Shown here piece after piece: positions 34,091 through 43,141 of a stretch of DNA of 56,400 nt; the first letter of the stretch is position 1; each line of letters starts with the position of its first letter. The stretch comes from JBOGJG01 sp050747825 (GTDB lineage Bacteria > Acidobacteriota > UBA6911 > RPQK01 > JBOGJG01). The notes under the pieces are model-generated. The model was not told the DNA's origin, ran no database searches, and saw only the letters and a program-made list of their open reading frames with translations. The stretch is taken from the NCBI GenBank assembly GCA_050747825.1, contig JBOGJG010000430.1:1-56400 (forward strand). Direction: 5' to 3'. The position numbers and the translations under genes were made by a program.

Positions 34091-34296
34091 AGCTCGGGTC
34101 TGCTTATCATATCTCAGCTATCCGCCGAGCGTTACTCACGCACCCGGGGCCGCTCCCTGACGGCCACGATTGCCGGAATCTTCTAGGGCTTAACCTATGT
34201 GAGAACCGGGAAGCTGACGGCTGCCGCTGTTGTCCACGGTTTGGTCGATACCTGGTGGGTTCACTTCTTGGGCGGTTAGAATGTTATCTTTCAACT
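34091..34296. other. Intergenic region with a possible repeat core
   Basis: Divergent control region between the methyltransferase and murA genes. CCGCTCCCTGA near 34150-34160 is the complement of the TCAGGGAGCGG core also seen after the GMC relic. No reading frame with support is visible. Confidence 0.4.
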
Positions 34297-35580
34297 GTGA
34301 ATCGTAAATTCATTATCAGCGGGCGGCACAAGCTGTCCGGCGAATATCCGGTGCAGGGAAACAAAAACGCGGCTCTTCCGCTCATTGCGGCGGCGCTGCT
34401 GTCTTCGGCTCCGGTACGCCTGCACAACGTGCCGCGGATCGTAGATGTCGAAAACCTGCTTCGGCTCATCGAGAGCCTGGGTGTTTCCGTCGAATGGGAG
34501 GAGGGCACCCTCATGCTCGACCCGGGGTCGCTCGACTCCACCACACTGGCACCGGATCTAACCGAGAAGCTGCGCGGATCGGTCCTGCTTCTGGGAGTCT
34601 TGGCCTCCCGGGTGGAGGAGATTTCCTCGGCCATGCCCGGGGGGTGTTCCATTGGATCGCGCACATTTGACGCTCACTGGAGCGTCTTCCGCGCCGCCGG
34701 CTTCGAGGTGGAGGAAAGCCGGCGCGCAGTCCGCTTGCGAAAAGTCCGCAGCGTGGACCACCCCAGGGTCTATCTGGAAGAAAGCTCGGTCACGGCCACC
34801 GAAAACGGGCTTCTGCTGTTTGCCTCCTTGGGATCGGGGGTCATCGAAAATCCGGCGCGCGAACCGCATGTGCTGAGCCTGATCGACTTCCTGCGGCAAC
34901 TGGGTTGTGAGATCGAACTGCATCCGCTCTATTACCGCATCCGACGCGGGATCGATGGCGGCCAAGGGGAAGTAGATTTCCAGGTCCCGGCCGATTACAT
35001 CGATGCGGGCACGATTGCCATCGCCGCCGCTGTCACCGACAGCCGAATTGTCCTAAAGGGGGCGAGGATCGATGATCTCGTGGGTATATCAAATGTCCTG
35101 CGGCGCTTTGGTGTCACCTTTGAAGAGGCCGGGACAGATTCGATAGTCGTCTCCCGGTCGGAGGCCATTACCAATCCCGCGCGGGTGACGGTCGGACTGT
35201 GGCCCTCTTTCCCCACGGACCTGGCCAGCCTCGTGATCGTCCTGGCGACTCAGGGCGCCGGACTGTGCCTGATCCACGACTGGATGTATGAAGCGCGCAT
35301 GTTCTTCATTGATAAGCTGGTGCGCATGGGAGCCCGAATTACCATGTGCGATCCTCATCGTGTGCTGGTTCAGGGACCGACCCTGTTGCAGGGAACGCAG
35401 CTCGAGTCTCCCGATATCCGTGCAGGTATGGCGCTGGTTGTCGCCGGCCTGTGCGCCGAGGGAACGACAACCATCGAGCATGCCGAAGTCATCATGCGCG
35501 GATATGAAGGTGTGGCCGAACGCCTGCGCCGGATCGGTGCGGATGTTCGGGCGGATTCCGATGGAGGAAATCAATTATGA
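34297..35580 (+). CDS. murA: UDP-N-acetylglucosamine 1-carboxyvinyltransferase (divergent MurA)
   Basis: Transfers enolpyruvate to UDP-GlcNAc, the first committed step of peptidoglycan synthesis. About 427 residues. SGEYPVQGNKNAALPLIAAA is the start motif, and MPGGCSIGSRTFDAHW keeps the loop cysteine attacked by fosfomycin. DYIDAGTIAIAAA and PDIRAGMALVVAGLCAEG are also in place. The middle (PHVLSLIDFLRQLG, LYYRIRRG) is less typical, so a MurA paralogue is possible. GTG at 34297 is chosen because upstream residues do not fit. The stop overlaps the PIG-L start (ATGA). Confidence 0.85.
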   Translation: MNRKFIISGRHKLSGEYPVQGNKNAALPLIAAALLSSAPVRLHNVPRIVDVENLLRLIESLGVSVEWEEGTLMLDPGSLDSTTLAPDLTEKLRGSVLLLGVLASRVEEISSAMPGGCSIGSRTFDAHWSVFRAAGFEVEESRRAVRLRKVRSVDHPRVYLEESSVTATENGLLLFASLGSGVIENPAREPHVLSLIDFLRQLGCEIELHPLYYRIRRGIDGGQGEVDFQVPADYIDAGTIAIAAAVTDSRIVLKGARIDDLVGISNVLRRFGVTFEEAGTDSIVVSRSEAITNPARVTVGLWPSFPTDLASLVIVLATQGAGLCLIHDWMYEARMFFIDKLVRMGARITMCDPHRVLVQGPTLLQGTQLESPDIRAGMALVVAGLCAEGTTTIEHAEVIMRGYEGVAERLRRIGADVRADSDGGNQL

Positions 35581-38159
35581 AAATTCCCAAATTCCTGTTA
35601 GCTCTTGTGTTGAGTACTGCGGGCAGCTTCGCCCAATTGCCGCCGATCGAAGAAGACCAGGGTGTTACCGGTATGGGACTGGCTTTGCGCAAACTTCCGA
35701 CGGTTGGCTCCGTGCTCTACATTACCGCTCATCCTGATGATGAAAATAATGCCGTCCTGGCCAAGCTGGGGCGGGGCTACGGCTATCGGACCGGGCTGCT
35801 GACACTGACTCGAGGGGACGGAGGTCAGAACGAGATCGGACCGGAACTGTTCGAGGCTCTGGGCATTTTGCGCACGGAAGAATTGATGGCGATCCACCGT
35901 TACGACGGCGCCGAGCAGTTTTTCAGCCGAGCTTATGAATTCGGGTACTCCTACAGTGCGGAGGAAACTCTGGAGAAGTGGGGAAGAGAGGAAATTCTCG
36001 AGGATATCGTCCGCGTGATCCGGCAGTTCAGGCCGCATGTGGTCCTGACGCTGAATCCGGCCGGTACGGGCGGAGGCCAGCATCATCAGGCGTCGGCCCA
36101 ACTGGCCGCCGACGCCTTCCGAATGGCCGGCGACCCTTCCAGTTATCCCGAGCAGATTCAGAAAGGCCTTCGTCCCTGGCAGCCGCTGCGGCTCTATCAG
36201 TCGGGCGGCGCTGGGATGTCCTCCAGAGCGGAGTCGGATTCGAGTCCGGGGGAATTTGTTGTGGTGGATACAGGCGTTTATGACCCTCTGCTGGGAGAAT
36301 CTTTTGCCGAATTGGGCGCCCGAGCCAGGAGCAATCACCGTTCCCAGGGAATGAACGTTCTGCCCAATCCAGGTCCGGCTCGAGCTGCGTTTCGACGGGC
36401 GGACGGTGCCGGCGGAATCCCGCCCGGCAGTGACAATTTTTTTGACGGGATTAACGTGAGTCTGGAGGCGATTGCAGCCCACGACTCCACAACCGCACCT
36501 CTGCTGGCCAGGTTGCAGGCCAGCGTGCAGAAGGCAGTGGGCGCCTATGACCGGACCGATTTTCGTTCGGCTGCCCAGGCCGTCATGGAAGGACTGGAAA
36601 TCGTCCGCAAAATGCAGGAGCTGACCGATCACCCGGACGCGGAGTTCTTGCTCCGGCAGAAGGAAGAAGACTTCCTAAAAGCGGCCCAGCACGGGCATTT
36701 CATCTATTTTGACGCCCTGCTATCCGGGACACAGGACGGCACGGTCGTCCCCGGGCAGGAATTTGAAGTCGAGGTGCGATTTCTGGATCGGTTTTCCCTG
36801 CCGGCCGAAATCAATAACGTGCAGCTCCAGGCGCCTTCCGGCTGGGAGGTCACTCCCGTTCCGGTGGCCGAGGGGGCATATGTTTTCCCCTTTAAAGTAA
36901 GAGTTCCCTCCGCTGCCCAATACAGCCAGCCCTACTGGTTTCGCCCAGACCCCGAGGTGGACCGCTTTGCTACCCGCGAAGGCTTTGCAGGCAGTGAGCC
37001 CGTGACCCCGCCTCCTCTGGTAGCACGCGTCGATTATACCTCCGCGGGAGTGCGGGCCTGGGCGGAGGCGCCCGTCCAGTACCGCTGGTTTGATGCGGCC
37101 TGGGGAGGCGAACGGCGCATGGAAGTTAAGGTCGTGCCTCAACTCTCGATCTCGGTCCAGCCGGAATTAAGGATTACGCGCCTGCGGCGGCCCGAGACCG
37201 AGGAATTCCGAGTGACCGTCCGCAACCACACGCCAGGACCGGCAGAAGCCGAGGTCTCCTTGCAGGCGCCTGAAGGGTGGACAGTGGATTCTGCCGCTCG
37301 CTCTCTCAGCTTCAGCTATGAGAACGAAAAGGCAATCGTGGTGTACGAGGTCAAGCCTCCCGCAAATCTAGCTCCAGGCCGGTACACAATCAAAGCCGCC
37401 GCCCGCGGCGCCGGCAAGCTGTTCGATGCGGGCCTCGAGATCATCGATTACCACCACATCCAAACACGCCACTTCTTGGAGCCCGCTGAGGCCCTGGTCA
37501 ACGCCTTTGAGGCCGAGCTGCCGCCAGTAAAGGTGGGATACGTCATGGGAGTGGGGGATGAGGTGGCCAGGGCCACCGAAGAATTGGGAGCGGAGGTCGT
37601 GTATCTGAACGAAGAGGACCTCACGTCGGGGGATTTGTCGGAATTCGACGTGATTGTTACCGGGGTCCGAGCCTACCTGAACCGGGAAGATCTAATCGCG
37701 AACAACCGGCGCCTGCTGGACTATGTAGAAGCGGGAGGGCACCTGGTCGTGCAGTACAACAAGTATGAGTTCAATCGTACTCAGTATTCTCCCTACCCGG
37801 TCGAGATCGATCGGCCTCACGACCGCGTCACGGCCGAGGATTCATCGGTCATTCTGCTAAGCCCTGAACATCCAGTGTTTAATTGGCCAAATGAGATCTC
37901 AGATGAGGATTGGTCGGGGTGGGTCCAGGAGAGAGGATTATATTTCCTGGGCGAATGGGACGATCGTTATACACCCCTGCTGGAATTGCAGGATCCCTTC
38001 CCTGACAACAACGAGCCTAAGAGAGGCTCGCTTCTTGTCGCTTCTTATGGTGAAGGGACTTATATTTACACCGGCCTGGCGTTCTTCCGGCAGCTTCCTG
38101 CCGGCGTCCCCGGCGCTTATCGCTTGTGGGCCAATATTCTGTCGCTCGGCCAGCGGTGA
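35577..38159 (+). CDS. Large secreted PIG-L deacetylase with extra C-terminal domains
   Basis: 860 residues. A signal peptide (1-20) precedes an LmbE/PIG-L N-acetylglucosamine deacetylase domain at about 40-300 with AHPDDE (51-56), TRGDGGQNEIG and GGGQHHQAS (zinc ligands). An NPCBM-associated beta domain follows at about 540-625 (PAEAEVSLQAPEGWTVDS). From about 660 to the end is a Rossmann/GATase-like domain (PPVKVGYVMGVGDEVARATE, GGHLVVQYNK). This architecture recurs in Acidobacteria and Bacteroidetes. Translational coupling to murA suggests cell-envelope sugar work; the true substrate is unknown. Confidence 0.85.
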   Translation: MKIPKFLLALVLSTAGSFAQLPPIEEDQGVTGMGLALRKLPTVGSVLYITAHPDDENNAVLAKLGRGYGYRTGLLTLTRGDGGQNEIGPELFEALGILRTEELMAIHRYDGAEQFFSRAYEFGYSYSAEETLEKWGREEILEDIVRVIRQFRPHVVLTLNPAGTGGGQHHQASAQLAADAFRMAGDPSSYPEQIQKGLRPWQPLRLYQSGGAGMSSRAESDSSPGEFVVVDTGVYDPLLGESFAELGARARSNHRSQGMNVLPNPGPARAAFRRADGAGGIPPGSDNFFDGINVSLEAIAAHDSTTAPLLARLQASVQKAVGAYDRTDFRSAAQAVMEGLEIVRKMQELTDHPDAEFLLRQKEEDFLKAAQHGHFIYFDALLSGTQDGTVVPGQEFEVEVRFLDRFSLPAEINNVQLQAPSGWEVTPVPVAEGAYVFPFKVRVPSAAQYSQPYWFRPDPEVDRFATREGFAGSEPVTPPPLVARVDYTSAGVRAWAEAPVQYRWFDAAWGGERRMEVKVVPQLSISVQPELRITRLRRPETEEFRVTVRNHTPGPAEAEVSLQAPEGWTVDSAARSLSFSYENEKAIVVYEVKPPANLAPGRYTIKAAARGAGKLFDAGLEIIDYHHIQTRHFLEPAEALVNAFEAELPPVKVGYVMGVGDEVARATEELGAEVVYLNEEDLTSGDLSEFDVIVTGVRAYLNREDLIANNRRLLDYVEAGGHLVVQYNKYEFNRTQYSPYPVEIDRPHDRVTAEDSSVILLSPEHPVFNWPNEISDEDWSGWVQERGLYFLGEWDDRYTPLLELQDPFPDNNEPKRGSLLVASYGEGTYIYTGLAFFRQLPAGVPGAYRLWANILSLGQR

Positions 38160-38160
38160 G

Positions 38161-38219
38161 GCGAGGGAGGTGAGAGAGTGAGGGAGGGAGTGTGAGGTCT
38201 GCCTCTCTCACTCCCTCGC
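38161..38219 (+). terminator. Hairpin between PIG-L and csbD genes
   Basis: 38161-38178 and 38203-38219 pair almost perfectly (one bulged G) with a 24-base loop. It lies just after the PIG-L stop and just before the 3' end of csbD, so it could end transcription from both directions. No long U-run is seen. Confidence 0.55.
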
Positions 38220-38230
38220 GTTCACTGTCA

Positions 38231-38455
38231 CTATTTACCCGTTTTGCTATACTCTCGTTCGAACGTGCCGAATCTGCGGTTGATTTCCTCTTCGGCCTTC
38301 TCTTGGGAGTAACCGTATTTCTCCTGCAGTGCGCCGATCAGCTTATCTGCGTTTCCTTCGATGCGGGCAAGATCATCGTCGGTGAGTTTGCCCCACCAGT
38401 CCTTCATTTCTCCACGGGCCTGTTTCCATTTTCCTTTGATAATGTCCCTGTTCAT
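38231..38455 (-). CDS. CsbD-family stress protein
   Basis: 74 residues. WKQARGEMKDWWGKLTDDDL, GNADKLIGALQEKYGYSQEK and EEINRRF match CsbD, a small abundant four-helix protein induced by general stress in many bacteria, of unknown mechanism. A strong AAGGAGG six to eight bases before the ATG supports the start. Monocistronic; its 5' side carries a hairpin at 38481-38504. Confidence 0.93.
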   Translation of the reverse strand: MNRDIIKGKWKQARGEMKDWWGKLTDDDLARIEGNADKLIGALQEKYGYSQEKAEEEINRRFGTFEREYSKTGK

Positions 38456-38480
38456 TTAAAGAACCTCCTTGTATGAAATT

Positions 38481-38504
38481 GATTGCCTCTGGAACGAGGC
38501 AATC
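38481..38504. promoter_or_regulatory. Small perfect hairpin upstream of csbD
   Basis: GATTGCCTC (38481-38489) pairs perfectly with GAGGCAATC (38496-38504) around a six-base loop. It is 26 bases upstream of the csbD start codon, so it could be an operator or a 5' leader stem. Confidence 0.4.
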
Positions 38505-38642
38505 AACGGATATTGAGGCAATTGGCATGCCAGCCGCGAGGTGCCTGGGAGAGAGGTCACGGTAAGCCTGGAGTTCCCCTGGCGCTCCAGGGAAGCCGGG
38601 AAAAACTACCGGATCTAAATGGCTACCGAACGCTTTCGCGAC

Positions 38643-38671
38643 TTGACAGCCTTTCAAACGCGACCTATTCT
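38643..38671 (+). promoter_or_regulatory. Sigma70-like promoter for the secreted protein at 38746
   Basis: A perfect TTGACA (38643-38648), 17-base spacer and TATTCT (38666-38671). The transcript would have a leader of about 65-70 bases before the ATG at 38746. Confidence 0.65.
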
Positions 38672-38745
38672 GATTTTAGGCATCTTTATGTAGTTTTAGA
38701 AAGGTTTTTAAAACGCCTATTTTGGTATCACACAAGGAGGAGAGG

Positions 38746-39249
38746 ATGAAGAAGATTTCTAGCTGGTTACTGGTAGCGTTTCTGTGCACCGTCCCGGCTT
38801 GGGCCCAGGATAATGGTGACCCCGACGAGACCGGACTGGTGGCGGCCTTAGGAATTACGGATGTATCTGTGGACGGGAACACCATCAGCGGGCAGGTGAC
38901 GGTGGAGAACCTCACCGAAGAAATGCTCGACGCCGATCTGCTGCTCACCGTTTTCAAGGTCAGTTTCGTGGAAGGCTTACCGGTGAGACTCCATCAGGTC
39001 GAAACGGAAAATCTGGGGTTGATCTGGCTTGATGCCGTGGACAGTTCAGAGACGGTTGAATTCAGCGTCGATGTGACTCAACCTGGGACGTCACTGATAA
39101 ACCTGTTTCTGGGCGGCGATCCCCGCCCTGTCGAAGGCACTTTCCTGCTTCTGGCCACATATCCGGCCACAATCGGGGAGGATCATCGCATTCTACCCAG
39201 TGTTCCCGCCGCGACCGCCGCCGTCACCGTTGGCGATGACGGAGAATAG
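38746..39249 (+). CDS. Secreted protein of unknown function, immunoglobulin-like
   Basis: About 167 residues. Signal peptide MKKISSWLLVAFLCTVPAWA with cleavage before QDN. The mature part is acidic and rich in beta-type patterns (VSVDGNTISGQVTVENLTEEML, FSVDVTQPGTSLINLF), suggesting an Ig-like fold. I recognise no family. GGAGGAG just before the ATG decides the start; a frame from 38722 adds residues before it without merit. Confidence 0.65.
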   Translation: MKKISSWLLVAFLCTVPAWAQDNGDPDETGLVAALGITDVSVDGNTISGQVTVENLTEEMLDADLLLTVFKVSFVEGLPVRLHQVETENLGLIWLDAVDSSETVEFSVDVTQPGTSLINLFLGGDPRPVEGTFLLLATYPATIGEDHRILPSVPAATAAVTVGDDGE

Positions 39250-39265
39250 TTTTTCCTGAACACTG

Positions 39266-39301
39266 AGGGCGCATCCAGATTCAAAGGGCCGGATGCGCCC
39301 T
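39266..39301 (+). terminator. Terminator hairpin after the secreted protein gene
   Basis: AGGGCGCATCC (39266-39276) and GGATGCGCCCT (39291-39301) are perfectly complementary over 11 bases, with a 14-base loop and TTGCTTGCCTT after it. A second smaller stem, GAGAGC/GCTCTC, lies at about 39329-39358. Confidence 0.65.
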
Positions 39302-39421
39302 TGCTTGCCTTAAGTCCTCTTTACGCCGCCCGAGAGCAAAGCTGCTTTGCCGCGCTCTCAAAGCCACCTCCTTCACCTCCTTCTTTTCCCGCCTCAAAGC
39401 CCCGTTTACCTGGATCTCCTG

Positions 39422-39430
39422 TGGTATACT
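39422..39430 (+). promoter_or_regulatory. Extended -10 promoter of leuA
   Basis: TGGTATACT (TG at 39422-39423, TATACT at 39425-39430) is an extended -10 element 24 bases before the leuA ATG. No good -35 is visible at normal spacing, which is usual for extended -10 promoters. I see neither a leucine-rich leader peptide nor a T-box. Confidence 0.5.
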
Positions 39431-39453
39431 AATCGCTCTGATCAGGAGGAACT

Positions 39454-40998
39454 ATGTCCGAAAAAATCTACATCTTTGACACGACACTTCGGGATGGCGA
39501 GCAGTCGCCCGGCTGTTCTATGAACCTGGAAGAAAAGCTCAAGATGGCGCGCCAGCTCGAGCGCCTGAACGTCGATGTCATCGAAGCTGGATTTCCGATA
39601 GCCTCCGAGGGGGATTTCGAATCGGTGCAGGCCATTGCCGCTGAAGTTCGAAAGCCGACGATTGCCGCCCTGGCTCGCGCCAATCGAGCGGATATCGAGC
39701 GCGCCTGGGGAGCGATTCAGAAGGCCCATAAGCCCCGCATTCATACTTTTATCGCCACTTCGGATATTCACCTCGAGTTTAAGCTCAGAAAATCGCGAGC
39801 CGAGGTCCTGAAGCAAGCCGCCGAGGCGGTCAAAATCGCCCGCGACCTCTGCCAAGAGGTTGAGTTTTCTGCCGAGGACGCCACTCGCAGCCATGTCGAT
39901 TATCTGGCCGAAGTTTTGGAAGCCGCAATTGAAAACGGCGCCACTGTCATCAATGTGCCGGACACGGTGGGCTACGCGATTCCTCAGGGCTATGGGCCTT
40001 TCATTAAGGAACTGATATCCAAGGTCGCCGGCAGGGATAAGGCTGTTTTTAGCTGTCATTGCCACAATGATCTGGGAGTGGCTGTCGCCAATTCCCTGAT
40101 CGGGGTTGAAAACGGCTGCCGCCAGATCGAATGCACGATCAACGGTATCGGGGAACGGGCCGGAAATGCGTCCCTTGAGGAGGTGGTCATGGCCCTGCGC
40201 ACGCGGCAAGACATTCTGCCCTATCACACGGACATCGTCACTGAGGAAATTTATCGATCCAGCCGGCTACTGACCAACCTGACGGGGATGTTCGTCCAGC
40301 CCAATAAGGCCATCGTGGGGAAAAACGCCTTTGCCCATGAGGCGGGCATCCATCAGGACGGTATGTTGAAGAATGCGCTGACCTACGAAATTATGACTCC
40401 GCAGTCGGTCGGGATCGTGAGCAGCTCGCTGGTGATGGGCAAGCACAGCGGAAGGCATGCGCTGCGCAAGAAGTTTGAAGAGTTGGGGTTTGATCTAAGC
40501 AAGGAAGAGTTGGATCGGGCGTACTTCTTTTTTACCAAACTGGCCGATCAAAAGAAGGAAATTTACGACGAGGATCTGATCACCATCATTCAGGACGGGA
40601 TGAAGGTCATTCCCGATACCTTCCGGCTGAAATACGTGCATTCGGCCGGAGGCAACCAAGAGCTTTCCTCAGCCGTCGTGAAGCTGGAAAAGGGCGCCTC
40701 GACCTACGCTGAGTCGGCTTTTGGGGATGGTCCGGTGGATTCCTGTTATAAGGCCATCGACAAGATCACGGGAATGGGGGGCCGCCTGCTTGAGTATACG
40801 GTCAATTCCGTGACTCGCGGGAAAGACGCGCTGGGAGAGGTGTTTGTTCACGTTCAGTTGAACGGAAAGAATTACACGGGTAAAGCCGCCAGCGTGGATA
40901 TTATCGACGCCAGCGCCCGTGCCTATCTGAACGCCGTCAATAAGGCGATTTACGAAAAACAGCGCCAGGCCGAGAAGACAGAAGCGGCGTCAGCGTGA
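39454..40998 (+). CDS. leuA: 2-isopropylmalate synthase
   Basis: First committed step of leucine synthesis, joining acetyl-CoA and 2-ketoisovalerate. 514 residues. FDTTLRDGEQSPGCSM is the start of the barrel with the metal Asp/Arg, FSCHCHNDLGVAVANS holds the metal histidines, and NGIGERAGNASLEEVVM follows. The C-terminal leucine-binding regulatory domain (about 390-510) is present, so feedback control is expected. AGGAGG lies before the ATG. First of leuA-leuC-leuD; leuB is not in the window. Confidence 0.96.
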   Translation: MSEKIYIFDTTLRDGEQSPGCSMNLEEKLKMARQLERLNVDVIEAGFPIASEGDFESVQAIAAEVRKPTIAALARANRADIERAWGAIQKAHKPRIHTFIATSDIHLEFKLRKSRAEVLKQAAEAVKIARDLCQEVEFSAEDATRSHVDYLAEVLEAAIENGATVINVPDTVGYAIPQGYGPFIKELISKVAGRDKAVFSCHCHNDLGVAVANSLIGVENGCRQIECTINGIGERAGNASLEEVVMALRTRQDILPYHTDIVTEEIYRSSRLLTNLTGMFVQPNKAIVGKNAFAHEAGIHQDGMLKNALTYEIMTPQSVGIVSSSLVMGKHSGRHALRKKFEELGFDLSKEELDRAYFFFTKLADQKKEIYDEDLITIIQDGMKVIPDTFRLKYVHSAGGNQELSSAVVKLEKGASTYAESAFGDGPVDSCYKAIDKITGMGGRLLEYTVNSVTRGKDALGEVFVHVQLNGKNYTGKAASVDIIDASARAYLNAVNKAIYEKQRQAEKTEAASA

Positions 40999-41002
40999 AA
41001 AG

Positions 41003-41100
41003 AAGTGAATAGTGAAAAGTGAAAAGTGAATAGTGAAAGAGATATTGCTTGCCGTTTTGACTATTCACTTTTAACTTTATGTCACTATTCACTTTTAACT
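41003..41100. repeat. AGTGAATAGTGA inverted repeat array between leuA and leuC
   Basis: Two copies of AAGTGAATAGTGAAAA (41003-41018 and 41024-41039, the second ending in G) face two inverted copies (TATTCACTTTTAACT at 41062-41076 and 41086-41100). AAAAGTGAATAGTGA (41022-41036) is perfectly complementary to TCACTATTCACTTTT (41082-41096). The structure reaches to two bases before the leuC start codon, where no Shine-Dalgarno is visible. Confidence 0.7.
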
Positions 41101-41102
41101 GT

Positions 41103-42503
41103 ATGCCCAAGACATTATTTGAAAAAATCTGGAACAGCCATGTCGTTCATCAGGAAGAGGGGAAACCCGCCATCCTGTATATCGATGCTCATCTGGTCCA
41201 TGAAGTAACTTCGCCGCAGGCTTTTGAGGGTTTGCGCTTGTCGGGCCGCAGAGTCCGGCGACCGGAACTCACTTACGCCACCATGGACCACAACGTCCCC
41301 ACCTGGAGCCGCTCGCTTCCCATCAGCGATCCTATTTCAAAGAAGCAGATTGATACTCTTCAGGCAAATTGCCAGGAGTTTGGTGTGCCCCTTTATGGAC
41401 TCGACAGCCCTGACCAAGGCATTGTCCACGTGATCGGTCCGGAAATGGGCATTACCCAACCGGGAATGACGATTGTCTGCGGGGACAGTCACACCTCCAC
41501 CCACGGAGCCTTCGGCGCCCTGGCTTTTGGCATCGGTACCAGCGAAGTGGAACACGTCCTGGCCACTCAGTGTCTGCTCCAGTCCAGGCCTAAGACTTTT
41601 CGCATCCGCGTGGAAGGGCAGCTTCCTCCCGGAGTTACGGCCAAAGACATCATTTTGTATATCATCCGCAAGATAGGGACTGATGGAGCAACCGGTTGTG
41701 TCGTCGAGTACGCGGGCGAGGCGATTCGCGCCCTCAGCATGGAGGAGCGGATGACGGTCTGCAATATGTCCATCGAGGCCGGGGCGCGAGCCGGGATGAT
41801 CACTCCCGACGATACGACTTATCGGTATATCGAGGGTCGGGCTAAGGCTCCCCAGGGCAAGGCCTTTGAAGAGGCCGTTGCCTACTGGCAGAGCTTACCC
41901 ACGGACCCGGATGCCTCATTCGACCGCGAGATCGAGCTGGATGTCGCCGCTCTGGCTCCTCAGGTGAGTTGGGGAACCAGTCCCGGAATGGTGACGGACG
42001 TGACCGGAGTTGTTCCCGATCCCGAAAAATTCGCGGACGAGAATTCACGCAAGGCCGCTCGCCGGGCGCTCGAGTACATGGGACTTCAGCCCGGCATTCC
42101 AATTCAGGAGCTGAAGCTTGATCGAATTTTTATCGGTTCGTGCACCAACTCCAGAATAGAGGATCTGAGGCTGGCAGCCTGCGTGGTGAAGGGGAGAAAG
42201 GTGGCCTCGTCCGTCCAAGCCATGGTGGTCCCCGGCTCGCAGCGGGTGAAGAAAAGAGCCGAAGAAGAGGGTTTGGATCGCATTTTCAAGGACGCCGGCT
42301 TCGACTGGAGGGAATCGGGCTGCAGCATGTGTCTGGGGATGAACCCGGACATTCTCAAGCCCGGCGAGAGATGCGCCTCCACTTCCAACCGCAATTTTGA
42401 AGGCCGGCAGGGACGGGGAGGGCGCACCCATCTGGTCAGCCCCACCATGGCCGCCGCCGCTGCCATAGCCGGACGTTTTGTGGATATCCGGGAATGGGAT
42501 TGA
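41103..42503 (+). CDS. leuC: 3-isopropylmalate dehydratase large subunit
   Basis: Isomerises 2- to 3-isopropylmalate together with LeuD, using a 4Fe-4S cluster. 466 residues from ATG 41103 (MPKTLFEKIW), the usual length; an upstream ATG at 41079 lies in the repeat and is unlikely. Cluster ligands are the Cys of FIGSCTNSRIEDLR and the two in GCSMCLGMNPD. VCGDSHTSTHGAFGALAFGIG is also diagnostic. Confidence 0.96.
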   Translation: MPKTLFEKIWNSHVVHQEEGKPAILYIDAHLVHEVTSPQAFEGLRLSGRRVRRPELTYATMDHNVPTWSRSLPISDPISKKQIDTLQANCQEFGVPLYGLDSPDQGIVHVIGPEMGITQPGMTIVCGDSHTSTHGAFGALAFGIGTSEVEHVLATQCLLQSRPKTFRIRVEGQLPPGVTAKDIILYIIRKIGTDGATGCVVEYAGEAIRALSMEERMTVCNMSIEAGARAGMITPDDTTYRYIEGRAKAPQGKAFEEAVAYWQSLPTDPDASFDREIELDVAALAPQVSWGTSPGMVTDVTGVVPDPEKFADENSRKAARRALEYMGLQPGIPIQELKLDRIFIGSCTNSRIEDLRLAACVVKGRKVASSVQAMVVPGSQRVKKRAEEEGLDRIFKDAGFDWRESGCSMCLGMNPDILKPGERCASTSNRNFEGRQGRGGRTHLVSPTMAAAAAIAGRFVDIREWD

Positions 42504-42515
42504 GGAGTTCAAATC

Positions 42516-43118
42516 GTGACGCCATTCATCAAGCATAGCGGCAGGGCGGCCCTACTCGACCGTGTCAACGTAGACACCGACCAGATCATCCCCAAGCAAT
42601 TCCTGAAGCGCATCGAAAGGACCGGATTCGGCGAATTTCTTTTTTACGACTGGAGATTCCGGGAGGACGGCTCGCTGGATCCCGACTTCGAGCTGAATCA
42701 GCCCCGCTACAAGGGGGCTTCCATCCTGGTGGCGCGGTCGAATTTTGGCTGCGGATCCTCTCGCGAGCATGCGCCCTGGGCTCTTTCCGATTTTGGCTTC
42801 CGCTCGATCATTGCACCTTCCTTTGCCGATATCTTTTACAACAACTGCTTCAAGAACGGCATGCTGCCCATCCGGCTCTCGGAGGAACAGGTGGAGCAAT
42901 TGTTTCAGCGCTGCGCATCCCAACCCGGATACAGCCTGAGCATTGACCTGGAGTCGCAGAAGATCAGCGACGGCTCCGGCCTTGAGTTCTCTTTCGAAGT
43001 GGATCCCTTCCGCCGCGAATGCCTGCTCAAGGGGCTGGACGATATCGGGATGACCCTGGAATATGAAGACCACATCAGGACCTTTGAAGCGCGCCGGGCG
43101 GCGGACCGGGCTTTGTAG
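42516..43118 (+). CDS. leuD: 3-isopropylmalate dehydratase small subunit
   Basis: 200 residues, forms the active isomerase with LeuC. VNVDTDQIIPKQFLKRI and NFGCGSSREHAPWALSDFGFRSIIAPSFADIFYNNCFKNG are the swivel-domain motifs, the latter covering the substrate-binding loop. Starts at a GTG 12 bases after leuC. Followed by a dispersed inverted repeat that can serve as the operon's end. Confidence 0.96.
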   Translation: MTPFIKHSGRAALLDRVNVDTDQIIPKQFLKRIERTGFGEFLFYDWRFREDGSLDPDFELNQPRYKGASILVARSNFGCGSSREHAPWALSDFGFRSIIAPSFADIFYNNCFKNGMLPIRLSEEQVEQLFQRCASQPGYSLSIDLESQKISDGSGLEFSFEVDPFRRECLLKGLDDIGMTLEYEDHIRTFEARRAADRAL

Positions 43119-43141
43119 TCTCACCTATGCCTGCCAAGACT

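Noticed and set aside
39250..39453. Leucine attenuator or T-box before leuA
   Set aside because: I looked for a run of leucine codons or T-box core and found only two simple hairpins.
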